The notes under the pieces: model-generated
Seen by the model: the letters and a program-made list of their open reading frames with translations, nothing else
Database searches by the model: none
What the model was told of the DNA's origin: nothing
Translations under genes and position numbers: made by a program
Part shown: in pieces, positions 26,071 through 34,296 of the stretch
How the letters are laid out: each line of letters begins with the position of its first letter
Position numbering within the stretch: position 1 is the first letter of the stretch
Source of the DNA: Corynebacterium lizhenjunii
GTDB taxonomy: Bacteria > Actinomycetota > Actinomycetes > Mycobacteriales > Mycobacteriaceae
DNA: 64,000 nt
Assembly (NCBI RefSeq): GCF_011038655.2
Contig: NZ_CP064954.1
Coordinates: 1,922,001 to 1,986,000, forward strand
Reading direction: 5' to 3'

Positions 26071-26573
26071 GATTGCTCCAGAAGTTCAGTCAGTGCCGCG
26101 CGCGCCCTGTGCAAGCGCACACGCGCATTCGCGGGGGTAATGTCAAGGACCTCCGCCACCTCAGTGGGGCTCAAGCCCTCCCACGCGCTCAGTAACAAAA
26201 TCTCGCGCTCAGCCGGGCGCAAAGCCACCAGGGCGCGGTTGACATCCAGGCTTAAGTCCACATGCTCGGCAAAGGAGGCGGAAGGGGCGGGGGCATCGGC
26301 AAGCTCTGCCGGGTCTGCACTGTCAGCCTGGCGCTGCCTGCAGCGGTAGGACTCCAGCAACACATTGCGGGCAATGCCATACAGCCACGGCAGCGGCGCA
26401 CCCTGCAGGTTGTCGAAGCCGGTCCACGCCCGTTCGAAGACCTCGGCGCACAGCTCCTCGCTTACATCGCCAGGGCTGCGGCGGCGAAAGTACGCCAACA
26501 CCGCCGGGTAGTGCGCGCGGAAGATAGCCGCGAACTCTTTCCGGCGGGCGTTGGGCAGAAAGGATAAGGACAC
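26067..26573 (-). CDS. ECF-type RNA polymerase sigma factor
   Basis: 168 residues with sigma-70 region 2 (IFRAHYPAVLAYFRRRS ... FERAWTGFDNL ... WLYGIARNVL) and region 4 (ALRPAEREILLLSAWEGLSP, then TEVAEVLDITPANARVRLHR). No regions 1 or 3, as expected for the extracytoplasmic-function group. GTG start. Downstream gene overlaps by 4 bp and encodes its presumed membrane regulator. The linker between regions 2 and 4 contains the dispersed DNA motif (26293-26304), read here as LADAP. Confidence 0.93.
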   Translation of the reverse strand: MSLSFLPNARRKEFAAIFRAHYPAVLAYFRRRSPGDVSEELCAEVFERAWTGFDNLQGAPLPWLYGIARNVLLESYRCRQRQADSADPAELADAPAPSASFAEHVDLSLDVNRALVALRPAEREILLLSAWEGLSPTEVAEVLDITPANARVRLHRARAALTELLEQS

Positions 26574-26597
26574 GTTTCTACTGTAATTCCCGGTGGG

Positions 26598-27014
26598 CTA
26601 CTTCTCGCCCTCAGCTTCAGCGTTGGTGCCGTTGCCGTCATCAGCGAAACGCTGCGTCAGGGACTGGCCATCACCGCAGGTCACCGTGAAGGTATGGTAG
26701 CCATCGTCCGGGCCGGGGCCAATGCTCTCCGGGGCGTTAATGTAGCCAATCAGCGAACCCGCGTCTGCCGCTGGGGACATGACGGTCTGCTCACCGAAGG
26801 AGGTGCTCAGGTCCGCGCGGTCGCTGCCGTCCGGGCAATTGGCGGTAAACATCATCTCCGCGCCCGGCTTGAACAAGTCGTGGTTTTCTGCGGTGAGCTT
26901 GTCCAGGTGAGCGCCGGTGGCAATCGCCACCCCGCCGCCGATAGCGATGGCGGTGACAGCCACCGAAGCTGCGATGATGCCTGCGCGGGTGGACTTCGAC
27001 TGTGATGCCTTCAT
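26598..27014 (-). CDS. Small secreted or membrane-anchored protein
   Basis: 138 residues. An N-terminal hydrophobic stretch (AGIIAASVAVTAIAIGGGVA) after a positively charged start makes a signal anchor; the rest is polar with two cysteines (NCPDGSD, TCGDGQ) that could form one disulfide. AAGGAG lies upstream of the ATG at 27014. Immediately upstream of, and on the same strand as, the ECF sigma gene, so possibly part of its response. Not a family I recognise. Confidence 0.65.
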   Translation of the reverse strand: MKASQSKSTRAGIIAASVAVTAIAIGGGVAIATGAHLDKLTAENHDLFKPGAEMMFTANCPDGSDRADLSTSFGEQTVMSPAADAGSLIGYINAPESIGPGPDDGYHTFTVTCGDGQSLTQRFADDGNGTNAEAEGEK

Positions 27015-27546
27015 GATGGCAACTCCTTCACGGTTGAGGTTGATGTCACTTAGTTTGTGACGGCAGCGGGGCAATCGTTACACAGCTGCCTCAGATTTTT
27101 TCACACTCTGGGCAATTGCGCCTCTGACCTGAGGCATTCTGTCTGCTTAGCTTGCCGATGCCTCCCTCCCCTCACCCGCCGCCCACCGCCGGACCAGACC
27201 GAGCCAGTGGCTCCCATCTTTCTCGCGTCCCGTACTCCGCCCGCTTGCCACGCAACGCAGTTCGTGTCCCTCCCGCGTGCGCGCGACACAATCACTAATC
27301 CTGCACCGCCGCACTACTGACCCGTCCTCGCGTGCGCGCGCCGCTGTCTTATTGCCGGGCCGGGCTGCGTCAGCACCCCGTTTGCTCGTGCGGGGTTAGA
27401 TTATGTCACGTTTGTGGCATTCTCCCTGTGGAATTCTTCGACAATTGTCTAATAGAGTGCACATTTTCGCAGAGTTATCCACAGATTTCGGGTTTTTCCA
27501 AAATTCCCCTTGCGCAGGGTTGCGCAATCGCCTTAGCGTCAAAACC
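27015..27546. other. 532-bp intergenic region
   Basis: Separates the divergent secreted-protein gene and the HNH gene. It holds one copy of the dispersed motif (27150-27161, reverse orientation), alternating CG-rich runs (27260-27350), a TTGTCTAAT segment that could be promoter-like (27435-27443), and a single TTATCCACA matching the DnaA box consensus (27475-27483). No gene was found; open frames lack ribosome sites. Confidence 0.6.
27150..27161 (-). repeat. Dispersed motif GCATCGGCAAGC, non-coding copy
   Basis: Reverse-orientation copy between genes. Other exact copies start at 5903, 10372, 19941, 26293, 31835, 35261, 43954, 44250 and 45220. It reads GGCATCGGCAAGC on the minus strand, preceded by a G-rich run, as at 10372, 26293 and 35261. 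Confidence 0.7.
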
Positions 27547-28656
27547 ATGAACGAGATCAACATCGCCGCCCTGCTAGGCAGCGTCATCGACGCACTGCCA
27601 CAGCTAGAGCATGCCACCACCACAGACCTGGTGGGCTTAGGCGTTGCACCAGATACCGCAGAGTTCCTGGTACGCCTCCACCGGCTGTACTGCGGGCCCG
27701 GCCAGCCTAGCCGCAGGCAAAGGAGCGCTATTAAAGGCGCACAGCGCCACGGACATGGGCTGATAGCCATGCAAGAAATAGAACGCGAAGTCACCAAAAC
27801 CAAAACCACCCAACAATGGAGAATGCGCCAACACCTTTGCGCCACACCCGCAGGCCAATTCACCACTGTGGCGCGTAAACTACGCCGGGAATGGAACCCG
27901 AAGGATGACACCCCGGTAGAAAAAGTCTCTATACGCCGCTACGCCAACGGCACAGCCACCATGTCGATTACCGCACGCGATGTCGACCTTACCGATGTCT
28001 ACGATGCCATCGACCAGGATGCCCCGGCAGAAAGCTTCCTTAACCTAGTACGTGGTGAAGGTGGTGCCGGGCGGTTGAACTACATCCCCATGATTACCCT
28101 GCAGCTCGATACCTTCGCCAAACTGCTCGCCGTCTCCGACTGCAACCACACCGGTACCGGTGAACAACCTACCGGTACCAACGCAGCCAACCCCGCCGGT
28201 GCAGACCCTGCAGGAGCCGATTCGGACATTATTGTTCGGGCGAACAATGGGGCGCGGATGACCGGTAAAGAACTAGCTGAGCGCATCTTGGTCAAGCACG
28301 GGTTCGTCGCAATCCTAAGCCGGGTGCATGGTCCGGTGGATGTCTACCGCATGGAACGCTTTGCCACCGACAAACAGCGCCTCCTCTTAGCCGCGGAAAG
28401 CCCAGAATGCGCATGGTTGGACTGTCAAGTGCCGTTTGATAAGTGCCAAATCCACCACATCACGTCGTGGGCTGATGGTGGGGAAACCAACATCAGGAAT
28501 CTGACGGTGTTATGCCCGCACCATAATGGTGCCAATGAAGACCACCCGCCTGGAGGAATACCCGTTCGGCGGGGCCGGATGACAAGGCTCGGCGGGCAGG
28601 TTGTCTGGCAGTCACCTGGTGGTGGTGTCCCGGTGCCGACTAGCCCCACCAACTAA
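27547..28656 (+). CDS. HNH endonuclease, DUF222/13E12 repeat family
   Basis: 369 residues. The N-terminal two-thirds are the helical DUF222-like region; the C-terminus has the HNH zinc-type module: CAWLDCQVPFDKCQIHHITS, then WADGGETNIRNLTVLCPHHN (Cys pairs, His-His, Asn, His). Such genes are multi-copy in corynebacteria and mycobacteria, and their biological role is not established. ATG at 27547 has no clear ribosome site; in-frame extension to 27403 is open but looks non-coding. Confidence 0.88.
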   Translation: MNEINIAALLGSVIDALPQLEHATTTDLVGLGVAPDTAEFLVRLHRLYCGPGQPSRRQRSAIKGAQRHGHGLIAMQEIEREVTKTKTTQQWRMRQHLCATPAGQFTTVARKLRREWNPKDDTPVEKVSIRRYANGTATMSITARDVDLTDVYDAIDQDAPAESFLNLVRGEGGAGRLNYIPMITLQLDTFAKLLAVSDCNHTGTGEQPTGTNAANPAGADPAGADSDIIVRANNGARMTGKELAERILVKHGFVAILSRVHGPVDVYRMERFATDKQRLLLAAESPECAWLDCQVPFDKCQIHHITSWADGGETNIRNLTVLCPHHNGANEDHPPGGIPVRRGRMTRLGGQVVWQSPGGGVPVPTSPTN

Positions 28657-29002
28657 CCCCCACGCCCGCAGCGCAGGCAGCGCAGCAAGCGCGACGCGGC
28701 AGGCTGCGCCGCACAACGAGTAGCGCAGCACGCAGCGCAGTGCTCAAGTCCGACGCAGCGCAGCACCCCAGCCCCACGGCGGCCGAAAACAGGCAGCCGG
28801 AGGGGCTAGACGTGCGGGCAGGGTGACCAGGCGGCGCAAACGCAGCGGCCGCCGGTCCCCGTCAGTCGCATTGCGCAGAGCAGCGCCACCCAGCAATCCT
28901 GCAGCGCGGCACCCGGAGGTGCGGGGTAGGGCTGTGGGGAGAGGGGGCATCGGCAGACTAGGAAGCTGCCGCACGGTAGCGGCCGGGGGCTAACACTGCA
29001 CG
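28657..29002. other. Intergenic region with GCAGCGCA-type low-complexity repeats
   Basis: From about 28668 to 28768 the words GCAGCGCA, GCAGCGCAG and AGCGCAGCA recur irregularly. Further on lies a variant of the dispersed motif, GGGGGCATCGGCAGAC (28943-28958). No gene found; open frames here have no family support. Confidence 0.6.
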
Positions 29003-29464
29003 CTACCCCAGCCAGGCTGCTTTGAGCCGGCGCCAAAGGATCCGCACGGCAGAATGCGGGGTAGCCAGGACCTCCCGCAGGTAATTGCGCGGGCGCAGGC
29101 GCAGCGGCGTCGGCGCGGGGATAACGCGGACCGGGATCCCTAAGTGCCACGCCCACAGGCGGGTGCGCAGAGCGTGGAAATTGCTGGTGACTATCTGCAG
29201 CCGGGTTACCTCGGGCAGCAAAGCACGCACGTTTTCGAGGTTTTCATTGGTCGACGTCGCGTGCGGGTCCTCTGCCACCACCACACCACCGCGGGCTTCC
29301 AAAAAGGCGCGCATGACCCCAGATTCCCCCGCGCCGGTGACAACAAAGGGCTGCCCGGGGCGCGCAAGCGCCAAAGCAGTGAGCAAACGCTGCTCCAGTA
29401 GCGCGCCCGGTTGGTCGCCACTTACTCGTGAGCCCAGCACCACGATGGGGTCCACAGCTGCCAC
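29003..29464 (-). CDS. YdcF/DUF218-family protein
   Basis: 153 residues starting AAVDPIVVLGSRVSGDQPG, followed by VVTGAGESGVMRAFL, EDPHATSTNENLENV and IVTSNFHALRTRL. These are the conserved blocks of the DUF218 (ElyC/SanA/YdcF) family, implicated in cell-envelope processes in other bacteria. It lacks the membrane helices of ElyC/SanA. GTG start 6 bp after the purE stop, so probably cotranscribed with purE. Confidence 0.85.
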   Translation of the reverse strand: MAAVDPIVVLGSRVSGDQPGALLEQRLLTALALARPGQPFVVTGAGESGVMRAFLEARGGVVVAEDPHATSTNENLENVRALLPEVTRLQIVTSNFHALRTRLWAWHLGIPVRVIPAPTPLRLRPRNYLREVLATPHSAVRILWRRLKAAWLG

Positions 29465-29470
29465 GCCCTG

Positions 29471-29971
29471 CTAGTCCCCCAGCAGCTTGGCGCGTAGATT
29501 TGCATCTTTGCGCTCGACTTCGGCGGCCAGGTTGGTTTGGTAGTCAACCATCTTGGCCAGCAAGGCCTCATCGCCTGCCGCGAGTGTGCGCACCGCCAGC
29601 AACCCAGCATTCTTCGCCCCACCGATAGACACCGTGGCCACCGGAACGCCGGCCGGCATCTGCACAATGGACAGCAGCGAGTCCATCCCGTCAAGGTCCT
29701 TCAGTGCCCGGGGAATGCCGATGACCGGCAGCGGAGTGGCCGCCGCGACCATCCCCGGCAGGTGAGCCGCCCCGCCCGCGCACGCGATAATGACCTTCAG
29801 CCCGCGGGTGTGGGCTTCTTTGGCATAGGCCAGCATTTTCTCCGGAGTGCGGTGGGCAGAGACCACGCCCACCTCGAAGGGCACTCCGAAATCCGCCAGG
29901 ACTTCTGCGGCGGGTTGGACGGTGGGCCAATCAGAATCAGAGCCCATAATCAGGCCAACAACGGGGTTCAT
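29471..29971 (-). CDS. purE: 5-(Carboxyamino)imidazole ribonucleotide mutase
   Basis: Class I PurE, which converts N5-CAIR to CAIR in purine synthesis after PurK. 166 residues with [16 protein letters not shown] at the N-terminus, [12 protein letters not shown] (catalytic His) and [12 protein letters not shown] (substrate loop). AAGGAG lies before the ATG. Downstream of purK on the same strand, with a 175-bp gap carrying 18-bp tandem repeats. Confidence 0.97.
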   Translation of the reverse strand: MNPVVGLIMGSDSDWPTVQPAAEVLADFGVPFEVGVVSAHRTPEKMLAYAKEAHTRGLKVIIACAGGAAHLPGMVAAATPLPVIGIPRALKDLDGMDSLLSIVQMPAGVPVATVSIGGAKNAGLLAVRTLAAGDEALLAKMVDYQTNLAAEVERKDANLRAKLLGD

Positions 29972-30018
29972 AGTTTCTCCTTCGAGTTTAAAGTGCTGCA
30001 GGATCTATAAGGCAGTCA

Positions 30019-30090
30019 GGTTAGACAGCGCAGCTTGGTTAGACAGCGCAGCTAGGTTGGCGGGCGCAGCCAGGTAAGCGGCGCTGTCAG
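30019..30090. repeat. 18-bp tandem repeat between purK and purE
   Basis: Units at 30019, 30037, 30055 and (degenerate) 30073; the first two are GGTTAGACAGCGCAGCTT and GGTTAGACAGCGCAGCTA, the third diverges and the fourth is only partly alike. The array lies in the purK-purE gap and is probably length-variable among strains. Confidence 0.8.
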
Positions 30091-30146
30091 ACCACAGGAC
30101 GCGACCAGGTTGAAGCGTGCAGCGGGTTAGCCGAGCAAGCCGCGGC

Positions 30147-31310
30147 CTACCAGCTTCCGGTGACCAGGAACTTCGCGGCTGCGCGGGCATCGCGGCGGGT
30201 GGCCTCGACGTCGGTGCCGGACAGATTCACGTGGCCAATCTTGCGCCCGGGACGGTGGTCCTTGCCGTAGAGGTGAATCTTGACCTCCGGAAAACGGGCG
30301 GCGACTTCGGCCACGCGCTGCGCCATGGGCAGCTCCGGATCCTGCGCGGCGCCCAGGATATTGGCCATAACCGTCACCGGGGCGGTGGGCCGCGGGTCCC
30401 CCAGGGGCAGATCCACGACCGCGCGCAGGTGCTGTTCAAACTGGGAGGTGCAGGATCCGTCTTGGGTCCAGTGGCCGGTATTGTGCGGACGCATGGCTAG
30501 CTCGTTAACGGCAATGTCTTCGCGGCCATCGGCCCCGGCAAAGGCGAACAGCTCCACGGCCAGCACGCCAGTCACGCCCAGTTGCGTGGCGATGTCGCGC
30601 CCCAACTGCTCTGCACGCGCCGCCAGGTCTGCATCCAGATCCGGCGCAGGCGCGATGGCTTCCGCGCACACGCCGTTTTCTTGCACCGACATGGTTATTG
30701 GCCACACGCGCACCTCCCCCGAGGGGCGCCGGGCCACCAGGATAGACAGCTCGCGCGTCAAGTCCACTTTGCGCTCGGCCATCAACGCGGTGCCGGCGTC
30801 CAGCAGCTCGCGGGTCAGGTCCTCGCACTCCGCCAGGTCTGCGGGAAACCACACGCCCTTGCCGTCGTATCCACCCCGGCAGGCCTTGAGGCACACCGCG
30901 CCGTCGACCTCGGCGTGGAAGGCACGCACGTCTGCTACTGACTCAATGGCCGCAAAAGCCGGCACCGGTGCGCCCAGCTCACGCAAGCGACGGCGCTGCA
31001 CCAGCTTGTCCTGGGCGTTAATCAGTGCTTCGGGGCGGGGTTGGACGCTATGGCCGGCATCGACAAGCTCCTGAAGCGCCGGGCCGGGCACGTGCTCATG
31101 GTCAAAGGTGACCGCATCCGCGCCCTCCGCGGCGGCCAGGCAGTCAGCAGCCTGCCGGTAGTCCCCCACCGTCACCGCAGGAATTACCTGGGCTGCAGAA
31201 GAGTCCTTCGCCCCGGCAAGCAGCCGCAGCTGGATGCCTAATTCCGCCGCCGCTGGCGCCATCATGCGTGCTAGTTGGCCGTCTCCAATAACGCAGATCG
31301 TCTTTATCAC
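30147..31310 (-). CDS. purK: 5-(Carboxyamino)imidazole ribonucleotide synthase
   Basis: ATP-grasp enzyme that carboxylates AIR to N5-CAIR for purine synthesis. About 387 residues: CVIGDGQLARMMAPAAAELG at the start, the central ATP-grasp (CLKACRGGYDGKGVWF) and a C-terminal NELAMRPHNTGHWT with metal-binding residues. GTG at 31310 gives the family-typical VIKTICVIGDGQLARM; TTG/ATG extensions upstream are less likely. Works directly with PurE. Confidence 0.95.
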   Translation of the reverse strand: MIKTICVIGDGQLARMMAPAAAELGIQLRLLAGAKDSSAAQVIPAVTVGDYRQAADCLAAAEGADAVTFDHEHVPGPALQELVDAGHSVQPRPEALINAQDKLVQRRRLRELGAPVPAFAAIESVADVRAFHAEVDGAVCLKACRGGYDGKGVWFPADLAECEDLTRELLDAGTALMAERKVDLTRELSILVARRPSGEVRVWPITMSVQENGVCAEAIAPAPDLDADLAARAEQLGRDIATQLGVTGVLAVELFAFAGADGREDIAVNELAMRPHNTGHWTQDGSCTSQFEQHLRAVVDLPLGDPRPTAPVTVMANILGAAQDPELPMAQRVAEVAARFPEVKIHLYGKDHRPGRKIGHVNLSGTDVEATRRDARAAAKFLVTGSW

Positions 31311-31349
31311 AGCACCAATAGTGCCATATCGGCTCAACCTGCTGAACTA

Positions 31350-31799
31350 CTAGTGCCACACCGGCTGGCGCAGCTGTTCAATAGTGCGCTCGATCTTCTT
31401 CGCCTTGGGCACTTCCGGGTAGTACAGGGGCCGCTCATAGCCGCGAATGGCCAGGGAAATACCGCCGCGCCGGCGCCGCACGCCCGCAATATCGTGCAGC
31501 GGGATGGAATCCACTTGCTTGCCGTTGCGGGCAATCACCCGGGTGTTGGTCACCATAAACCGCCGCCGCCGGGCGCGAAACACCGGCAGCACTCCGCGCC
31601 ACAGTCCCAGGCCCGCCCATAGCACCACTACCGCGTTGCGTACCTGGACCTCGCCCCATTGTGCGTCCAGCCACCCAATGGCCATCCAGCACAGCCCGGT
31701 TATCAGCATCAGCTCCAGCGCCGGGAACACCAGGCTCCGAAACGGCGCAGTGACGTTGACTACGGGATGCTCGCCGGGGCGCATGGTCAGCAGATTCAT
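31350..31799 (-). CDS. PH-domain membrane protein
   Basis: 149 residues with two transmembrane helices (FPALELMLITGLCWMAIGWL; AVVVLWAGLGLWRGVLPVF) followed by a bacterial PH (bPH2-type) domain: RFMVTNTRVIARNGKQ, DSIPLHDIAGVRRRRGGI, and LYYPEVPKAKKIERTIEQL. Function unknown. Such a membrane protein commonly lies between birA and purK in corynebacteria. ATG start; 108 bp from the birA stop. Confidence 0.8.
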   Translation of the reverse strand: MNLLTMRPGEHPVVNVTAPFRSLVFPALELMLITGLCWMAIGWLDAQWGEVQVRNAVVVLWAGLGLWRGVLPVFRARRRRFMVTNTRVIARNGKQVDSIPLHDIAGVRRRRGGISLAIRGYERPLYYPEVPKAKKIERTIEQLRQPVWH

Positions 31800-31834
31800 A
31801 GCGCCCCATCCTAGCCCACGCCTGTTTACGCCGA

Positions 31835-31846
31835 GCTTGCCGATGC
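31835..31846 (-). repeat. Dispersed motif GCATCGGCAAGC, non-coding copy
   Basis: Reverse-orientation exact copy in the gap between the PH-domain gene start and the birA stop. Preceded on its own strand by a GGAAGGGGGT run, similar to the G-run in front of other copies. Confidence 0.7.
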
Positions 31847-31907
31847 ACCCCCTTCCTCACTCATCGCTTCCCTCACCGGGGATTGCGGTGCTGGTGTTGG
31901 GGCGAGG

Positions 31908-32771
31908 TTAAGACTTGGCTGGGCGTAGGTGGATGACATCACCGGCGGAGTAATAGTCGCCGTCGACGTTGATGCGCCCATCATCTGCCACCCCGCGCAC
32001 CGTGCCGGTGACCACGCCAGTGGGGGCCTCCAGGCGGACGTCTTGGCCGATGGAGGAGCATACCGCACGGTAATCCTCCAGCAGGGCAGGGTCGTCGTCG
32101 TGCCACTGGCGGATGCGGCGGTGCAGGTTGCTCAGAACGGAGATGGCTAGGTCGGTGCGGTCGGTGGGGAGGGCGGCATCGGCCAAGCAGGTGGCGGTGT
32201 CCAGCGGCGCGGCGGTGACATTGATGCCCACGCCGAGCACCACGCGGGCTGCGGGCGCGAGGTCCTGGTCGCCGGCCTTGAACTCGGCAGATTTGAACTC
32301 GCTGGACTTGAACTCGTTGGACTTGAATTCGTTGGACTTGAACTCGCCGGACTTAAACTCACTGGACTTGAACTCGGCGGATTTGAATGGCGCGGCCTTG
32401 AAGGAGCCGACGGGGCCAGCCTCGGCGAGGATGCCGCAGAGCTTCTTGCCATCCAGCAGGACATCATTGGGCCACTTGAGCACGGATCCGGGAACAGAAT
32501 CCGTCACCGCCAGGCCCGCAGCCAGCGGAAGGGTGCCGACCGTCGCAAGAGATTCCGGGAGCAGCGCAACCGAGAACGTCAATTGGGTGCCTGCGGGGGC
32601 GGTCCAGGCACGGCCCAAGCGCCCCTTGCCCGCAGTTTGGGAATTAGTCAGCAGCACAGTGCCGTGGGAGATTTCGCCTTGCATGAGGGCGGTGTTGGTG
32701 GACTCGACTTCTTCGACGTAGCGGATCTCCGCCCAGTCAGTGGCGGCGCGAATGCGGCTGATGTCTAACAT
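31908..32771 (-). CDS. birA: Biotin-protein ligase with internal pentapeptide repeats
   Basis: Attaches biotin to the carrier domains of carboxylases (here AccBC, Pyc and the oxoproline-linked carboxylase). Monofunctional form without a DNA-binding domain. Motifs: ESTNTALMQ, TAGKGRLGRAWTAPAGTQL (biotinyl-AMP loop), KWPNDVLLDGKKLCGILAE, then GVGINVTAAPLD and a C-terminal SH3-like domain. Between CGILAEAG and VVLGVGIN lies an insertion of about 40 residues composed of FKSxE pentapeptides. Start may be ATG 32771 or 32783; neither has a strong ribosome site. Confidence 0.93.
   Translation of the reverse strand: MLDISRIRAATDWAEIRYVEEVESTNTALMQGEISHGTVLLTNSQTAGKGRLGRAWTAPAGTQLTFSVALLPESLATVGTLPLAAGLAVTDSVPGSVLKWPNDVLLDGKKLCGILAEAGPVGSFKAAPFKSAEFKSSEFKSGEFKSNEFKSNEFKSSEFKSAEFKAGDQDLAPAARVVLGVGINVTAAPLDTATCLADAALPTDRTDLAISVLSNLHRRIRQWHDDDPALLEDYRAVCSSIGQDVRLEAPTGVVTGTVRGVADDGRINVDGDYYSAGDVIHLRPAKS
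32281..32400. repeat. 15-bp tandem repeat inside birA
   Basis: Eight 15-bp units (AACTCGNNNGACTTG on the plus strand) from 32281 to 32400; the last is degenerate. Read from the minus strand each unit encodes five residues of the type FKS[ASGN]E. Third- and ninth-position variation keeps the reading frame and charge pattern. The units align without gaps. Confidence 0.92.
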
Positions 32772-32901
32772 GACTGCCAGCATAGTTCGGGGGTAGCTTT
32801 TCACCCCCTTTTCACAGGTATTTTGCTGCATTTATCCCCGCTGAGTCTGCTAGTGCCCTAAAGTTCAAGGGGAAACACCCGGTTTTCCGAAAGGCGAAAC
32901 G

Positions 32902-34140
32902 ATGAAGAAGTCTCTTCTAGTCACCTCCACTGCCCTTGCGCTAGCCCTCAGCGGCTGCTCCTCTTCCGATGACGCCGCCGCACCGTCTTCTGATCAGGGA
33001 GCAGAAGGCCGCGGCCCCATCACCTTCGCGATGGGCAAGAATGATACCGACAAGATTATCCCCATCATTGAGGCCTGGAATGCCGAGCACCCGGATGAAA
33101 AGGTCACTCTCTCCGAGCTTGCTGGCGAGGCCGATGCCCAGCGCGAAACCCTGGTGCAGTCCCTCCAGGCCGGCAACGCTGACTATGACGTCATGGCACT
33201 CGACGTGGTCTGGACCGCAGACTTCGCGGCGAACCAGTGGCTGGCCCCGCTGACCGATGACCTGGCCGTAGACACCTCCGATCTGCTCCAGGCCACCGTG
33301 GATTCCGCCACCTACAACGGCACCCTCTATGCGCTGCCCCAAAACACCAACGGGCAGCTACTGTTCCGCAACGCGGAACTGGCCCCCACCGCAGTGTCCA
33401 AGTTCGATGACTTCACCAGCGCCTGCGAGGCCTTGAAGAAGGACACTGCCTGCCTGACCACCCAGCTCAAGCAGTACGAAGGCCTGACTGTGAACACCGC
33501 CGGCTTCATGGAAGGCTGGGGCGGTTCCGTGCTGGGCGCGGACGGCACCCCCACCGTGGACTCCGCCGCGTCCCAGGCTGGCCTGCAGGCCATGGTGGAT
33601 GCCTACAAGGATGGCATCATCTCCAAGGACTCCCTGGCCACCACGGAAGAGGAAACCAACCAGGTCTTTACCGAAGGCAAGTCTGCCTTTGCCATCAATT
33701 GGCCGTACATGTACACCAATGCTGTCGATGCCGGCATCAAGGTCGAGGTCTCCCCGCTGGTGGGCAAGGATGGCGTCGGTGTGTCCACCCTGGGTGGCTA
33801 CAACAACGGCATCAACATCAACTCGGAGCACAAGCAGACCGCGCTGGACTTTATCAAGTTCGTCATCAACGAAGACAACCAGAAGTCCTTCGCGCAGGCT
33901 TCCTTCCCGCCGGTGCTGGCCTCCATCTACGATGACGCCGCCCTGATCGAGGAATTCCCCTACCTGCCGGCACTGAAGGAGTCCCTGGAAAACGCAGCCC
34001 CGCGCCCGGTGTCTCCGTTCTACTCCGCGATCTCCAAGGCCATCCAGGACAACGCCTACGCTGCTCTGGGCGGCGGCAAGTCTGTCGCTGACGCCACCAA
34101 GGATATGAAGGCCGCCATCGAGGCTGCCTCCCGCGGCTAA
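32902..34140 (+). CDS. ABC sugar-binding lipoprotein (trehalose LpqY/TusE-like)
   Basis: 412 residues. The signal peptide ends in LALSGC (Cys19), so a membrane-attached lipoprotein. Family 1 solute-binding protein layout: TFAMGKNDTDKIIPIIEAWN, DYDVMALDVVWTADFAANQW, and GGYNNGININSEHKQTALDF near residue 300. It resembles mycobacterial LpqY and C. glutamicum TusE, trehalose binders. GAAAGG precedes the ATG. Separated from the permeases by a strong terminator hairpin, so only a fraction of transcripts would read through, giving excess binding protein. Confidence 0.88.
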   Translation: MKKSLLVTSTALALALSGCSSSDDAAAPSSDQGAEGRGPITFAMGKNDTDKIIPIIEAWNAEHPDEKVTLSELAGEADAQRETLVQSLQAGNADYDVMALDVVWTADFAANQWLAPLTDDLAVDTSDLLQATVDSATYNGTLYALPQNTNGQLLFRNAELAPTAVSKFDDFTSACEALKKDTACLTTQLKQYEGLTVNTAGFMEGWGGSVLGADGTPTVDSAASQAGLQAMVDAYKDGIISKDSLATTEEETNQVFTEGKSAFAINWPYMYTNAVDAGIKVEVSPLVGKDGVGVSTLGGYNNGININSEHKQTALDFIKFVINEDNQKSFAQASFPPVLASIYDDAALIEEFPYLPALKESLENAAPRPVSPFYSAISKAIQDNAYAALGGGKSVADATKDMKAAIEAASRG

Positions 34141-34228
34141 GAGGACCTCACCTTCACGCAAGGACCCCTGGCACAAAGGCGCCACCGGGCGAAGGAACCC
34201 ACCCGCGTGAAGGACCTTCGCCTATGCA

Positions 34229-34264
34229 GGCTCGCTACCGTACTTCGGTAGCGAGCCTTTTATA
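34229..34264 (+). terminator. Rho-independent terminator (partial) inside the sugar importer operon
   Basis: A perfect 12-bp stem, GGCTCGCTACCG / CGGTAGCGAGCC, with a 5-base loop (TACTT) followed by TTTTAT. It lies between the binding-protein stop and the first permease, a usual place for attenuation in ABC importer operons. Confidence 0.9.
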
Positions 34265-34296
34265 CTTATCCACTGTGCAGAAAGGCAGGTCCACCC

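Noticed and set aside
27475..27483. DnaA box TTATCCACA as sign of an origin
   Set aside because: Only a single consensus box, no cluster, no dnaA/dnaN nearby; probably chance.
32281..32400. CRISPR-like array
   Set aside because: The units are contiguous 15-mers without spacers and lie in frame within birA, so this is a coding tandem repeat.
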